A stretch of 64,000 nucleotides of DNA from an uncultured Spirochaetota bacterium (GTDB lineage: Bacteria; Spirochaetota; UBA4802; UBA5550), in NCBI GenBank assembly GCA_937872225.1, contig CALMRZ010000028.1:152902-216901 (forward strand). The letters run 5' to 3'. The notes below the pieces were generated by a model. That model worked only from the letters and a program-made list of their open reading frames with translations. It ran no database searches and had not been told where the DNA came from. Numbering within the stretch: the stretch's first letter is position 1; each line of letters starts with the position of its first letter. Of the stretch, positions 52,352 through 61,196 are shown one piece after another. The position numbers were made by a program, and so were the translations under genes.

Positions 52352-53143
52352 TCAATATCGCAAAATATTCTGCTTTTTCAGCCTGTGGATGAGATGGTCG
52401 ACCTTTTCATCGACCGTGCCGGTGAACACTACCCGCTCCCGCCTGTGGGAGAAAAGCTCCGTTTCAATGACCACCGTGGGCGACCCGGCCGCGCCGTATT
52501 CGCGCGCATCGCCGCCTATGTCATCCATGGTAAGTACCGTGATTTCCCTGTCTGCGCTGGTCTTGATGTCCGCCAGGCGCGGGGTCCTGACGCGGTTTGC
52601 CGTTTTCCCGACCGTTATGAGCACCGGGAGACCAACGCGGATTTTCTGATACTCGTGGCCGTAAAGACGTTCGATAACGGCCTGGCCCGACGACACGCGG
52701 AACTTGTGGATCTGGGTCAGCAGGGGCATGTGTAAAAATTCAGAGAGCTGGTAGCCGACATGGCCGGTGTTTCCGTCGATGGCCTCGCACCCGGTCATGA
52801 CGATGTCAAAGGCCCCGAGTTTTGCTATGGCGCGGTAAAGTGTCTTGCTGGTTACCAGGGAATCGGACCCTGCGAAGCGCGGGTCTGAAATAAGCACCCC
52901 CCGGTCGACGCCCATGGCATAGGCCTCGCCGAGGACATCGGCCGCCTGGGGCGGGCCCATGGTCAGGGCGGTAATCGTCGCCCCGTACCCGTCCTTTATC
53001 GCAAGGGCCATCTCGATGGCATGGAGATCGTCCGGGTTCATGATATTGTCGGCGGAGTTCCGGTCGATGACGCCGGTCTTCGAATCGAAAAGAGCTTTCT
53101 GCGTGTCCGGCACCTGCTTTATGCAAACCAGTATCGAGAGCAT
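52352..53143 (-). CDS. etfB: Electron transfer flavoprotein beta subunit
   Basis: 263 residues. It begins 'SILVCIKQVPDTQKALFD' and has the AMP-binding region 'VMTGCEAIDGNTGHVGYQLSE' and 'LPVLITVGKTANRVRTPRL'. It forms the heterodimer with EtfA. It starts 3 bp after the stop of the second acyl-CoA dehydrogenase gene, so dehydrogenase, etfB and etfA are one transcript. Confidence 0.96.
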   Translation of the reverse strand: MLSILVCIKQVPDTQKALFDSKTGVIDRNSADNIMNPDDLHAIEMALAIKDGYGATITALTMGPPQAADVLGEAYAMGVDRGVLISDPRFAGSDSLVTSKTLYRAIAKLGAFDIVMTGCEAIDGNTGHVGYQLSEFLHMPLLTQIHKFRVSSGQAVIERLYGHEYQKIRVGLPVLITVGKTANRVRTPRLADIKTSADREITVLTMDDIGGDAREYGAAGSPTVVIETELFSHRRERVVFTGTVDEKVDHLIHRLKKQNILRY

Positions 53144-53146
53144 GGC

Positions 53147-54304
53147 CTAGAACCTGCTGAATTCCCTGATGATATCGTTGCCGATTATTATCTTCATCAC
53201 CTCGGAAGTGCCTTCGTAAATCTCGGTTATCTTCGCGTCGCGGAAGAAGCGCTCCACCGGGAGGTCCTTGACGTAGCCGTAGCCGCCGAAGATCTGCAGG
53301 GCCTGCATGCACACCTGCATGGCGGTCGATGAGGCGTAGACCTTGCACATGGCCGATTCGGTAGAGAAGGGAAGGCCACGGTCCTTCAGGTCCGCAGCCC
53401 GGTAGATGAGGAGGCGCGCCGCGTCAAGGTTCGTCTTCATGTCCGCCAGCATGAAGGATATGGCCTGGAACGTCCCGATGGGACGGTCGAACTGCTTGCG
53501 CTCCATGGCGTACGTGGCGGCCGCGGTGTAGGCGGCGGTGCCGATGCCGAGGGCCTGGGCGGCAATGCCGATGCGGCCGATGTCGAGGGTCTGCATCGAT
53601 ATACGGAAGCCGTCCTCGACCCGGCCAAGGACATTTTCTTTCGGGACGCGCACGTTGTTGAAAAAGAGCTCAGAGACCATGTTCCCGCGCATCCCCATCA
53701 TGTCCTCTATCTTGCCGACCTCGAAGCCTTTCATCGATTTTTCAACGAGGAAGAGGGCGATTCCCCTGGTCTTTTTCTTGCGGTCCATGGACGCGGCGAC
53801 GATAAAGAGGTCGCCGACGCCGCCGTTGGTCACGAAGGCCTTCTGGCCGTTCAGGATGTAGTGGTCCCCGTCGGGGACCGCGGTGGTCTGGATGGAGGCC
53901 GCGTCAGAGCCGGCCTGGGGCTCGGTCACGGTGAAGCCGCCGATTTTCCTGCCGGTGGCGAGGTCCGGAGCGTAGCGCGCTATCTGGTCGCGGGTCCCGA
54001 ACTTGAGGATCGGCGCCAGGCACACGGAATTGTGCACCGTGACGCCGAGACCGACGGCGGCGCTCACGCGGGAAATCTCCTCGATCACCAGGCAATAGCT
54101 CACGGTGTCAAGGTCCGCCCCGCCGAATTCAACCGGCGCCTGGATGCCCCAGATATTGAGCCTGCCCATTACCCGGACAATCTCCGGGGGGAGCGGCTTT
54201 GATTCTCGGTCAAGATAATTCGCCCACTCCTCAAGGGTCTCGGAGGCGAACTTCCTGATGCTTTTCTGGGCCATCAGCTGGGATTTAGACAGGGAAAAAT
54301 CCAT
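53147..54304 (-). CDS. Acyl-CoA dehydrogenase (second)
   Basis: 385 residues from the ATG at 54304; a TTG at 54343 would add 13 residues without homology features. 'FTVTEPQAGSDAASIQT', 'FVTNGGVGDLFIV' and catalytic E364 (EIYEGTSEVM). It is first in the operon with etfBA and is therefore the likely main electron donor to this ETF. Sequence similarity to the first dehydrogenase is clear but the two are not a recent duplication (many differing positions). Substrate unknown. Confidence 0.95.
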   Translation of the reverse strand: MDFSLSKSQLMAQKSIRKFASETLEEWANYLDRESKPLPPEIVRVMGRLNIWGIQAPVEFGGADLDTVSYCLVIEEISRVSAAVGLGVTVHNSVCLAPILKFGTRDQIARYAPDLATGRKIGGFTVTEPQAGSDAASIQTTAVPDGDHYILNGQKAFVTNGGVGDLFIVAASMDRKKKTRGIALFLVEKSMKGFEVGKIEDMMGMRGNMVSELFFNNVRVPKENVLGRVEDGFRISMQTLDIGRIGIAAQALGIGTAAYTAAATYAMERKQFDRPIGTFQAISFMLADMKTNLDAARLLIYRAADLKDRGLPFSTESAMCKVYASSTAMQVCMQALQIFGGYGYVKDLPVERFFRDAKITEIYEGTSEVMKIIIGNDIIREFSRF

Positions 54305-54666
54305 AATTATTGGATGAGAAAGAATATTAGGCACATATGTCAAGCAAACTTTGCCTGAATCCGTTGAAATGATGTATCATTTATCATTCCGAGCGAAGCG
54401 AGAAATCTTAATTGACAATCAACATTTATAATACATTGTGAACAGCGATAACCAACCTTGATTGTTGGATTATCGTGTCATTGCGAAAAGTCCTGATAAA
54501 ATCATGACGACAGGGCAATATTGATTTTGATGCGGCATGAATATGCCAAAAAACGGTATCGTGTGTAATACCATCTGCTGAATCAAGCGCCATATCGTTC
54601 GGCGTTGCTCGCGATGGCAAAGGGAATATCTTAACCATTGATCACCTGTCAGTACTGGAGTGGGAG
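54305..54666. other. Gene-free region with repeat-like fragments
   Basis: 362 bp. It contains ATTCCGAGCGAAGCGAGAAATCT (54384-54406, shown for position), ATGACGACAGGGCAAT and GCTCGCGATGGCAAAG. These word patterns look like degenerate dispersed non-coding repeats. The divergent promoters of the second acyl-CoA dehydrogenase and of the MBL gene must lie here but were not resolved. No ORF with a ribosome site was found. Confidence 0.45.
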
Positions 54667-55509
54667 ATGAAAAAAGCTTGTATCATTGTAGGATCAATTG
54701 CGATCGCCGTTGTCGTCGCTACCGGCATATGGTTCTGGAACGGTTTTTCGAAGTTCATGGCCGTTGAGGCCGTGAAGATCGATCCGCAGCTGACCTGCTA
54801 CAGCGGTGCCGGGAACTCTATCGTGCTTACCGCCGAAGACGGGAAGAGCGCCCTGGTTGTGGACACAAAAATGAGGGATGCCGCCCAGAAACTGCATGAT
54901 GCGGTACAAGCAGGGGATGTCATCATCGTCAATACCCATTCCCACGGTGACCACACGGAGGGGAACGCGCTTTATCCGAAGGCAAAGATAATAGCCGGCG
55001 CTTATTCAAAGGAGCAATGGGACAGGGATTCGGGCAACAGCAGATACCCTGATATCACGCTGAAGCCCGGTGAAAGGAAAGAGATCAAGATCGGCTCCGA
55101 AACGGCAGTGGTCCGCACGATGGGGAGGGCCCATACCATGGATGACGTGGTGGTGTATCTTAAAAACCGGAAGATCCTTGTCACCGGCGATCTCGTGTTC
55201 ATCAACATGCATCCCGCCGTTAAGACTGACAGCGGCGCCAGCGTTTCAAACTGGATAAAGGCCCTTGATGCCCTCAAATCAGATTATGATATACGGAAAC
55301 TGGTGCCGGGACACGGCCCGATATCGGACGGCAGGGCCCTGGATATCCAGAAGGAATATTTTGTTTCAATAGGAGGCGCCATGGGCAGCAGGGAAAAACT
55401 GGCGGAACTGAAAAAAAAATATGGCGCATATTTTTCGTTACCAGCCATGACAAGCTTTGAAAGAACAGCGGAGTTTATTCAAAACGAGAAAAAGGGATCA
55501 GGTAAGTAG
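54667..55509 (+). CDS. Membrane-anchored metallo-beta-lactamase-fold hydrolase
   Basis: 280 residues. The N-terminal hydrophobic helix (about 4-25) acts as an uncleaved anchor or signal. The MBL metal motif is THSHGDHTEGN, with downstream metal ligands near 'GRAHTMDDVVVY', 'TGDLVFINMHP' and 'VPGHGP'. The active site is on the periplasmic side if the helix is an anchor. Substrate unknown; candidates in the family include lactones, thioesters and phosphoesters. It has an AGTGGGAG ribosome site. Confidence 0.88.
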   Translation: MKKACIIVGSIAIAVVVATGIWFWNGFSKFMAVEAVKIDPQLTCYSGAGNSIVLTAEDGKSALVVDTKMRDAAQKLHDAVQAGDVIIVNTHSHGDHTEGNALYPKAKIIAGAYSKEQWDRDSGNSRYPDITLKPGERKEIKIGSETAVVRTMGRAHTMDDVVVYLKNRKILVTGDLVFINMHPAVKTDSGASVSNWIKALDALKSDYDIRKLVPGHGPISDGRALDIQKEYFVSIGGAMGSREKLAELKKKYGAYFSLPAMTSFERTAEFIQNEKKGSGK

Positions 55510-55570
55510 TATTGTTCCAAAGCCGCGGGTTGTAATCCGCGGTAATGATTTACTATAAGGGAATTGAGTT

Positions 55571-56467
55571 ATGGTACGGGATACTGCGTCACGGGATTTC
55601 TCAAAAAAGGCATCAACGCTCATCTGCATTATGGCATATGGCGCGGCTTTCGCGGCAGCCGCAGTGACGGCGTCGCTCATGAAGGATTATGGCGGGATTG
55701 CCGCGGCATTCTCCGCAGATGCCGCAGCCACGGCCGTTGTTTTCATGTTCAGCGTCGGTTTCAATAATTCAAGCATGTATGACCCGTACTGGAGCGTCGC
55801 GCCGCTGCCTATCGCCCTGTTCTGGGCCCTTGTTGCCGAAGGCGGAGCGATCGGCGCACGCGGCCTGGCCGTTATGGTCCTTGTGGCGGCATGGGGAACG
55901 AGGCTCACCTACAACTGGTACCGGCAGTGGAAAGGGCTCGTACACGAAGACTGGCGATATGAGGATTTCAGGAACAGGACCGGCCGCTTCTACTGGCCGG
56001 TGAGTTTCCTCGGCATCCATTTTTTTCCGACGGTGATGGTTTTTCTCGGTTGCCTGAGCATGTATCCTGTCATGACCGCCGGTTCAGCCGATCCCTGGTT
56101 CCTCGACGGCGTGGCTCTTTTCGTAACCGCCAGCGCCGTCATTGTTGAAACACTGGCGGATAAACAGCTCAACAGGTTCGTGAAAGCCAATCCTCCGAAA
56201 GAATCCATCCTCTCAACCGGTCTCTGGGCATACTCCCGACATCCGAATTACTTCGGAGAAATATCCTTCTGGTGGGGGCTGTTTCTCTTTTCCCTGGCTG
56301 CAGACGGATTTCACTGGTGGACCATCATCGGCCCCTTGGCTATCACCATCATGTTCATCACGGTCAGCATACCCATGATGGAAAGACGCATGTTGAGCCG
56401 CAGGCCCCTTTACGCGGAGCGGCAGAGAAAGGTATCGATGCTGGTGCCGTGGTTCCGGAAAAAGTAA
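55571..56467 (+). CDS. DUF1295 / steroid 5-alpha-reductase-like membrane protein
   Basis: 298 residues, about 7 membrane helices. The C-terminal signature 'YSRHPNYFGEISFWWGLFLF' is shared with DUF1295 and isoprenylcysteine methyltransferase or steroid reductase-like proteins. This family reduces or methylates lipid substrates, but the bacterial members are mostly uncharacterised. A GGGAATTGAGTT spacer precedes the ATG. It is 61 bp after the MBL gene in the same direction. Confidence 0.88.
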   Translation: MVRDTASRDFSKKASTLICIMAYGAAFAAAAVTASLMKDYGGIAAAFSADAAATAVVFMFSVGFNNSSMYDPYWSVAPLPIALFWALVAEGGAIGARGLAVMVLVAAWGTRLTYNWYRQWKGLVHEDWRYEDFRNRTGRFYWPVSFLGIHFFPTVMVFLGCLSMYPVMTAGSADPWFLDGVALFVTASAVIVETLADKQLNRFVKANPPKESILSTGLWAYSRHPNYFGEISFWWGLFLFSLAADGFHWWTIIGPLAITIMFITVSIPMMERRMLSRRPLYAERQRKVSMLVPWFRKK

Positions 56468-56550
56468 ATCAACCGATAACTATCGTATTCTGCCCACTGC
56501 CTTCGGTATCGGACAAAATATATACATGCGCAATTTTTTTGTAAATTTAC

Positions 56551-56591
56551 TTGACACTTAAACGCCGTTTGTAACAGTAAACATTGTTTAC
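56551..56591 (+). promoter_or_regulatory. Promoter with palindromic operator upstream of the acyl-CoA synthetase gene
   Basis: TTGACA at 56551-56556 is followed by an AT-rich stretch. A perfect palindrome GTAAAC-ATT-GTTTAC (56577-56591) is centred 28 bp after the end of the -35. This position covers the -10 and start-site zone, as for a repressor. The -10 itself is not clear. The regulator is unknown. Confidence 0.45.
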
Positions 56592-56625
56592 AATTTTAAT
56601 GGCGGTGTGTGTCATGATCAGCGTG

Positions 56626-58752
56626 ATGGAAAAAGAATCATTAAACAGCGAATCAACCGGCAATCTTCATAAGTTTTTTTATCCGGAAAGTCTCGTCGTT
56701 ATCGGTGTATCGATCAAACGATTGAACCTGGGCCAAATAATCCTTACCAATAATCACCGCATCGGCTGCAAGGCCCGCATATATGGGGTCGGCAAGGAAG
56801 CCGGTGACCTCAACGGGGTGCCGGTATTTGCCGATGTCAGGGACCTTCCGGAAACGCCTGATGTCGCCATCATCATCACGCCGGCCAAAACGATCCCCGG
56901 CGTCATGAGGGCCTGCGCCGAAAAAGGCATCAGGCATGTGGTCATTGAATCCGGCGGCTTCAGCGAATATTCCAGCAGCAGCCGATCCCTTGAAGATGAA
57001 GTGCTCGCCATAGCCAGGCAGAACGGCATCCGCATCATCGGTCCCAACTGCATTGGCACGATCTGCCTTGAGCACCGTCTGATGATGCCCTTCGTGTTTT
57101 CCCAGGGCAACGTACAGCCGGGCTCTGTCTCGATCGTCACCCAGAGCGGCGGCGTCGGAGACACGCTCCTGAAGATCGTGAACGAGAACCATGTTTTCTT
57201 CAACAAGTTCATCGCCACGGGGAACAAGCTGGACCTTGACGAGGTGGATTTCCTTGAATACCTGATACAGGACGAGAGCACGAAGGCCATCATCATGTAC
57301 CTCGAGGGCTTTTCCCGGGGAAGGGCTTTTTTCGAGGCGGCCATGAAATCGCCCAAGCCGATCATCGTGTACAAGTCGAACCGCTATCCGATGAGCGCCA
57401 AGATCGCCCAGTCCCACACGGCGGCGCTTTCGGCCAGCGACGAGGTGGTCAGCGCGGCCCTCAACCAGGCCGCTGCGATACGCGTCAACAGCGAAGACGA
57501 GCTCATGGTCGCCGCAAAGTCTCTCAAGCTCCCGGCGATGGGGGGAAAACGCCTCGCCGTTCTCTCCCGTTCAGGCGGCCACGCGGTCGTCACCGTGGAC
57601 GCCTGCGCCCAGTACGGCTTTGAGCTGGTGGAATTCCCGGAGGAATTCCTGAAGAAGATCGGGACACTGTACAATACCAATGTCATCGCCCACCAGAACC
57701 CCCTCGACCTGGGGGAAATTTTCGATTACACCATTTTCACCAGGATCCTTGAAGAGACCATGGCGGCCGATGGCATAGACGGGATCATCTTCAACCACAA
57801 CTACCAGTCAAGCTATGAAGCGCAGATGTCACGGACGTTCCTCGACGGCGTGAAGAAACTGGTAGAGGAAAACAGACGGCCGGTGGCCGTAACGCTCATT
57901 TCGGACGCGAGGGAAGTGCTGGACATTACCATGAACCATCCCTATCCGACATTCACCATGCCGCACCATTCGGTACGGGCCCTCTGGACCAGATGGGACT
58001 ATACCCGTCGGAGGGAGCGGCGCGACAGCCGCGGTTTGCCGGAGGACTATCCCGTTCGGTGGAATGATATAGAGAAGGTCCGCGAAGTGTGCCGGGAGGA
58101 TGAGCGGATACCTCTCACAGACGAGGCGCTTGTCATTTGCGCCGCCGCGGGCATGGAGCCGGTCAGGCATACCGTCATCAGGGGCGCTGACGGGCTCAGA
58201 AACATCGGTCTCCGGTACCCGGTGGCGGTCAAGCTCCTGTCTCGCGACGCTTCGCACAAAACCGACGTTGGGGGCGTCATGCTGAACATCGCCTCTGAAA
58301 CGGAGGCCGCTGAAGCCATCGCTGCGATGACGGCCGCAGTGCGGGGAAAACAGAAAAGCATCTCGATTGACGGGTTCCTTGTCCAGGAGATGGCGGCACA
58401 AGGCGAAGAGTTCTTTGTCGGCGCCCGCCGGGACGCGTCCTTTGGCCCCATTGTCATGGCAGGCCTCGGCGGCGTTTTCATCGAGCTTTTCAAGGACCGC
58501 TCGATACGATTGGCGCCGGTCACGAAAAATGAAGCGGAAGACATGCTCAGGCAGCTTACGGCATACCCGCTCCTCAGGGGATACCGGGGACGGCCGGTCA
58601 TGGACATCCGGGCGCTGACGGAATGCATCTGCCGGGTTTCAAACCTGATTACCAAGGCGCCCTATATCGACGAGATTGACCTCAATCCCGTTATCATGCA
58701 TCCGGAAGGACAGGGGGTTTCAATCGTCGATTCACGTGTTTTTTTCAGGTAG
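56626..58752 (+). CDS. ADP-forming acetate/acyl-CoA synthetase, fused alpha-beta
   Basis: 708 residues from the ATG at 56626; an ATG at 56614 and a TTG at 56584 are alternatives, and none has a strong ribosome site. The CoA-binding domain ('FFYPESLVVIGVS'), a ligase domain with the phosphohistidine loop 'AQSHTAALSASD', and a C-terminal ATP-grasp domain ('PVAVKLLSRDASHKTDVGGVML', 'FVGARRDASFGPIVMAGLGGVFIE'). It interconverts acyl-CoA + ADP + Pi and acid + CoA + ATP, yielding ATP from acyl-CoA breakdown. It is complete, in contrast to the alpha-only protein at 32218. Confidence 0.93.
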   Translation: MEKESLNSESTGNLHKFFYPESLVVIGVSIKRLNLGQIILTNNHRIGCKARIYGVGKEAGDLNGVPVFADVRDLPETPDVAIIITPAKTIPGVMRACAEKGIRHVVIESGGFSEYSSSSRSLEDEVLAIARQNGIRIIGPNCIGTICLEHRLMMPFVFSQGNVQPGSVSIVTQSGGVGDTLLKIVNENHVFFNKFIATGNKLDLDEVDFLEYLIQDESTKAIIMYLEGFSRGRAFFEAAMKSPKPIIVYKSNRYPMSAKIAQSHTAALSASDEVVSAALNQAAAIRVNSEDELMVAAKSLKLPAMGGKRLAVLSRSGGHAVVTVDACAQYGFELVEFPEEFLKKIGTLYNTNVIAHQNPLDLGEIFDYTIFTRILEETMAADGIDGIIFNHNYQSSYEAQMSRTFLDGVKKLVEENRRPVAVTLISDAREVLDITMNHPYPTFTMPHHSVRALWTRWDYTRRRERRDSRGLPEDYPVRWNDIEKVREVCREDERIPLTDEALVICAAAGMEPVRHTVIRGADGLRNIGLRYPVAVKLLSRDASHKTDVGGVMLNIASETEAAEAIAAMTAAVRGKQKSISIDGFLVQEMAAQGEEFFVGARRDASFGPIVMAGLGGVFIELFKDRSIRLAPVTKNEAEDMLRQLTAYPLLRGYRGRPVMDIRALTECICRVSNLITKAPYIDEIDLNPVIMHPEGQGVSIVDSRVFFR

Positions 58753-58875
58753 ATAAAAAAAAGGGAGGTCACGATCGTCATTGTTGAGGACATAATACTG
58801 GTTGCCGCGTACTGGTAACACGAGCATGCCGCCGCGCGGGTCAAAAATTCAATTTAGCGTAAAATAAAAAAACTA

Positions 58876-58904
58876 TTGACGAACTTCTTTATGCGTGCAA
58901 CATT
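58876..58904 (+). promoter_or_regulatory. Candidate promoter of the Tim44-like/zinc-ribbon gene
   Basis: TTGACG (58876-58881), 17-nt spacer, AACATT (58899-58904, 3/6), 47 bp before the ATG at 58952. Confidence 0.4.
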
Positions 58905-58951
58905 CTTTGTGCCGCATCGGGTGCATTGATCATGAATTGAGAGGTGCCGTA

Positions 58952-60538
58952 ATGAAGAGCAAGCCGGTAGTAAGAATCCTCATTGTTCCATTTGTCGTTG
59001 CCGTTGCCGCGCTGCATTTCGTGCTTATCACCACTGACGGGTTTTCCCGGGCCGGAAGGGGCGGCAGCTATCGTTCCAGTTCGAGCTCACGGTCATACAG
59101 CTCCTCCAGGTCTTACAGTTCCTCCCGATCGTATTCAAGCGGCTCCAGCCGTAGTTCCTGGGGCGGAACATCAAGCCGTTCGAGAACATATATTCCATAC
59201 GGCTCTACCCATTCGAGCACCAGTAACACCACAACTACAGCCGATTCGACAACCTCCTCAAGCGGAAATGACTGGATTTACGGCCTCATCGGCCTGGTGG
59301 TCATATTCGGCGGCATTGGCCTGGTGATATATTTCATAGTGAAAGTGATCAGGAAAGCCCTTGGCGCCGCGGGAGGCGCCGTTAAAGCGGGATTTGACGA
59401 TTCGGCGCCCACGCAATATGAATTTAACCCTGAAATAGCGGAAAGGATAAGGGCGGTTGACCCGGACTTCTCGCCGGAGCAATTCATGGAAAAAGCGCGG
59501 GGAATAGCGGAAAGGCTGCAGCAGGCGTGGTCTGACGGCGACATGATACCGGTGCGCAACTATGTGTCCCAGGGCATCTTCAACCGTTTCAGGCTGCAGC
59601 TCGAGCTGATGGTTGAGGACGAAGGCGTCCGGAACCTGATGGCGGACTACAAGGTGATGAAGGTTTCCGTGCTGGCCCTGAGCGCGTCGAAGAGCTACCA
59701 GACGCTCCACGTGAGCCTCTTTGCCTCGGCGCGGGACGTGACCGTTCCGGCCGGCGCCGCGGAAGAAGAGAAGCAGAAGGCCCTGAACGGCACTCCCAAG
59801 GAAGCCTTTACCGAGGTGTACTCATTCACCCGGAAGCTTGGCGTTAAAACCAACACCAGCAGGGACTGGCTGAAAGGAGAATGCCCCAACTGCGGCTATG
59901 TTCCGGAAAATTTCAGCGAAAACAACAAGTGCCGCAGCTGCGGATCGATATATAACTCCGGTGAATTCGACTGGGTTCTGTCGGAAATAACCCAGCTCGA
60001 GGAATGGAAGGAGGACTCTTCGCGCGATATCGAGGGCCTTGCCGAGCTTGAAGGCAAAAACCTCTCCATAAACAGGGAAGTCATCGAGGACCGCGCTTCG
60101 TATCTCTTCTGGCGCTGGACCTATGCGCGCATCAAGGGCACGTCGGCGCCACTGGCGAGGGACGCGACCCCCGGTTTTATAAGCGGTTTTCAGCCTAAAC
60201 CGCACCCGATGTATGATATAGCGGTGGGTGCCGTTGACCTGATGTCTGTCAGGCTCGAAGGGGAGGAAGCCGTCGCACTGGTAAAAGTGATGTGGAGCAG
60301 GGCAGCGCAGAAAGGCGAAGAACCGTATCACCAGGAGCATATGTTCACGCTGAAGATGCCGGTGGCCCTGAAGAATCCCTACGGCCTGGCGGACCACAGC
60401 TGCGATAACTGCGGCGCCCCCCTGCCTGAAACCGACGCCCTGAAGTGCTCCTACTGCGGCAGCAATCTCCCGGCGGCGGTCAGCGACTGGCTGCTGGCGA
60501 AAATTGACACCATTGAATGGGAACACGGACAGGGCTGA
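58952..60538 (+). CDS. Membrane protein with Ser/Arg/Tyr-rich repeat, Tim44-like domain and two zinc ribbons
   Basis: 528 residues from the ATG at 58952 (GAGAGGTG ribosome site). Layout: hydrophobic N-terminal helix or signal (about 7-27); low-complexity Ser-rich region (about 33-105) with SSSRSY/SSSRSYSS repeats; second membrane helix (about 108-135); Tim44-like domain (about 155-285). Two zinc ribbons follow, with C311/C314/C327/C330 and C484/C487/C499/C502. Tim44-like domains with zinc ribbons are found in uncharacterised bacterial membrane proteins. Function unknown. It is 11 bp before a DUF948-like gene and the pair may act together. Confidence 0.8.
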   Translation: MKSKPVVRILIVPFVVAVAALHFVLITTDGFSRAGRGGSYRSSSSSRSYSSSRSYSSSRSYSSGSSRSSWGGTSSRSRTYIPYGSTHSSTSNTTTTADSTTSSSGNDWIYGLIGLVVIFGGIGLVIYFIVKVIRKALGAAGGAVKAGFDDSAPTQYEFNPEIAERIRAVDPDFSPEQFMEKARGIAERLQQAWSDGDMIPVRNYVSQGIFNRFRLQLELMVEDEGVRNLMADYKVMKVSVLALSASKSYQTLHVSLFASARDVTVPAGAAEEEKQKALNGTPKEAFTEVYSFTRKLGVKTNTSRDWLKGECPNCGYVPENFSENNKCRSCGSIYNSGEFDWVLSEITQLEEWKEDSSRDIEGLAELEGKNLSINREVIEDRASYLFWRWTYARIKGTSAPLARDATPGFISGFQPKPHPMYDIAVGAVDLMSVRLEGEEAVALVKVMWSRAAQKGEEPYHQEHMFTLKMPVALKNPYGLADHSCDNCGAPLPETDALKCSYCGSNLPAAVSDWLLAKIDTIEWEHGQG

Positions 60539-60549
60539 CAGGAACTGCC

Positions 60550-60930
60550 ATGGATACTGCTGCACATGTCATCATCTACGTCGTGTCTCTCCTGGTTACC
60601 GCCGGTTTCCTGGCGCTGGTCATGGTGCTGGTACCGGCGTTGCGGGAGCTGAAGGCGCTCTTCATTGATCTGCAGAAGACCTCGGCAGAAGTCAGGGATC
60701 TCACCGTGGAAATGAAGAAGATAAGCGCCAACGTGGAGGGAAAGCTGGACGGTATCGACGCCATGCTGGCGAATTCCCGGAAAATAGCGACCAACGTCGG
60801 CAGGGCGTATTCCCTGCTGAATGACTCGGTTTTGAAAAACGCTGAATGGCTGGCCCTGATCCCGGCAATCCTGATGGGGTGGAAGGTCGCGAGCAAGATG
60901 AAAAGGAGGAAAGATGAGCGACAACAATGA
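60550..60930 (+). CDS. DUF948/YtxG-like small membrane protein
   Basis: 126 residues from the ATG at 60550. An N-terminal membrane helix (about 7-30) is followed by a coiled-coil region ('LQKTSAEVRDLTVEMKKISANVEGKLDGI') and a hydrophobic C-terminal helix. This matches the YtxG/DUF948 pattern of envelope stress proteins. It is translationally linked to the next gene by a 17-bp overlap. Confidence 0.75.
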   Translation: MDTAAHVIIYVVSLLVTAGFLALVMVLVPALRELKALFIDLQKTSAEVRDLTVEMKKISANVEGKLDGIDAMLANSRKIATNVGRAYSLLNDSVLKNAEWLALIPAILMGWKVASKMKRRKDERQQ

Positions 60931-61189
60931 CGGTCTCAAAACACTGATGACATTTGTCATAGGAGCGGCGGTAGGCGCCGTGTTCGGCGCGCTCTTCGCG
61001 CCCAAACCGGGAAAGGAACTGCGACAGGACCTCCGGGATTTTTCAGAAAGGCTGGCGGAAGACGCCAAGTCGGAATACGTGAAGATCAGCGAAAAGGCCA
61101 AAGACGTCGGCGGCAAGGCGAAAAATTTCGCGGAGGAAGCGAGGAGCCGGTTCCGCAAGGGCGGTGAGGACCCGGACGCGGCCACCTAG
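60914..61189 (+). CDS. YtxH-domain small membrane protein
   Basis: 91 residues. A Gly-rich membrane helix ('FVIGAAVGAVFGALFAPKPGKELRQ') followed by a charged helical tail is typical of YtxH. YtxG/YtxH pairs are encoded together in many bacteria, often under general stress control. The ATG at 60914 follows AAAAGGAGGAAAG. It is convergent with the AI-2E transporter gene. Confidence 0.85.
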   Translation: MSDNNDGLKTLMTFVIGAAVGAVFGALFAPKPGKELRQDLRDFSERLAEDAKSEYVKISEKAKDVGGKAKNFAEEARSRFRKGGEDPDAAT

Positions 61190-61196
61190 GCCGGGT

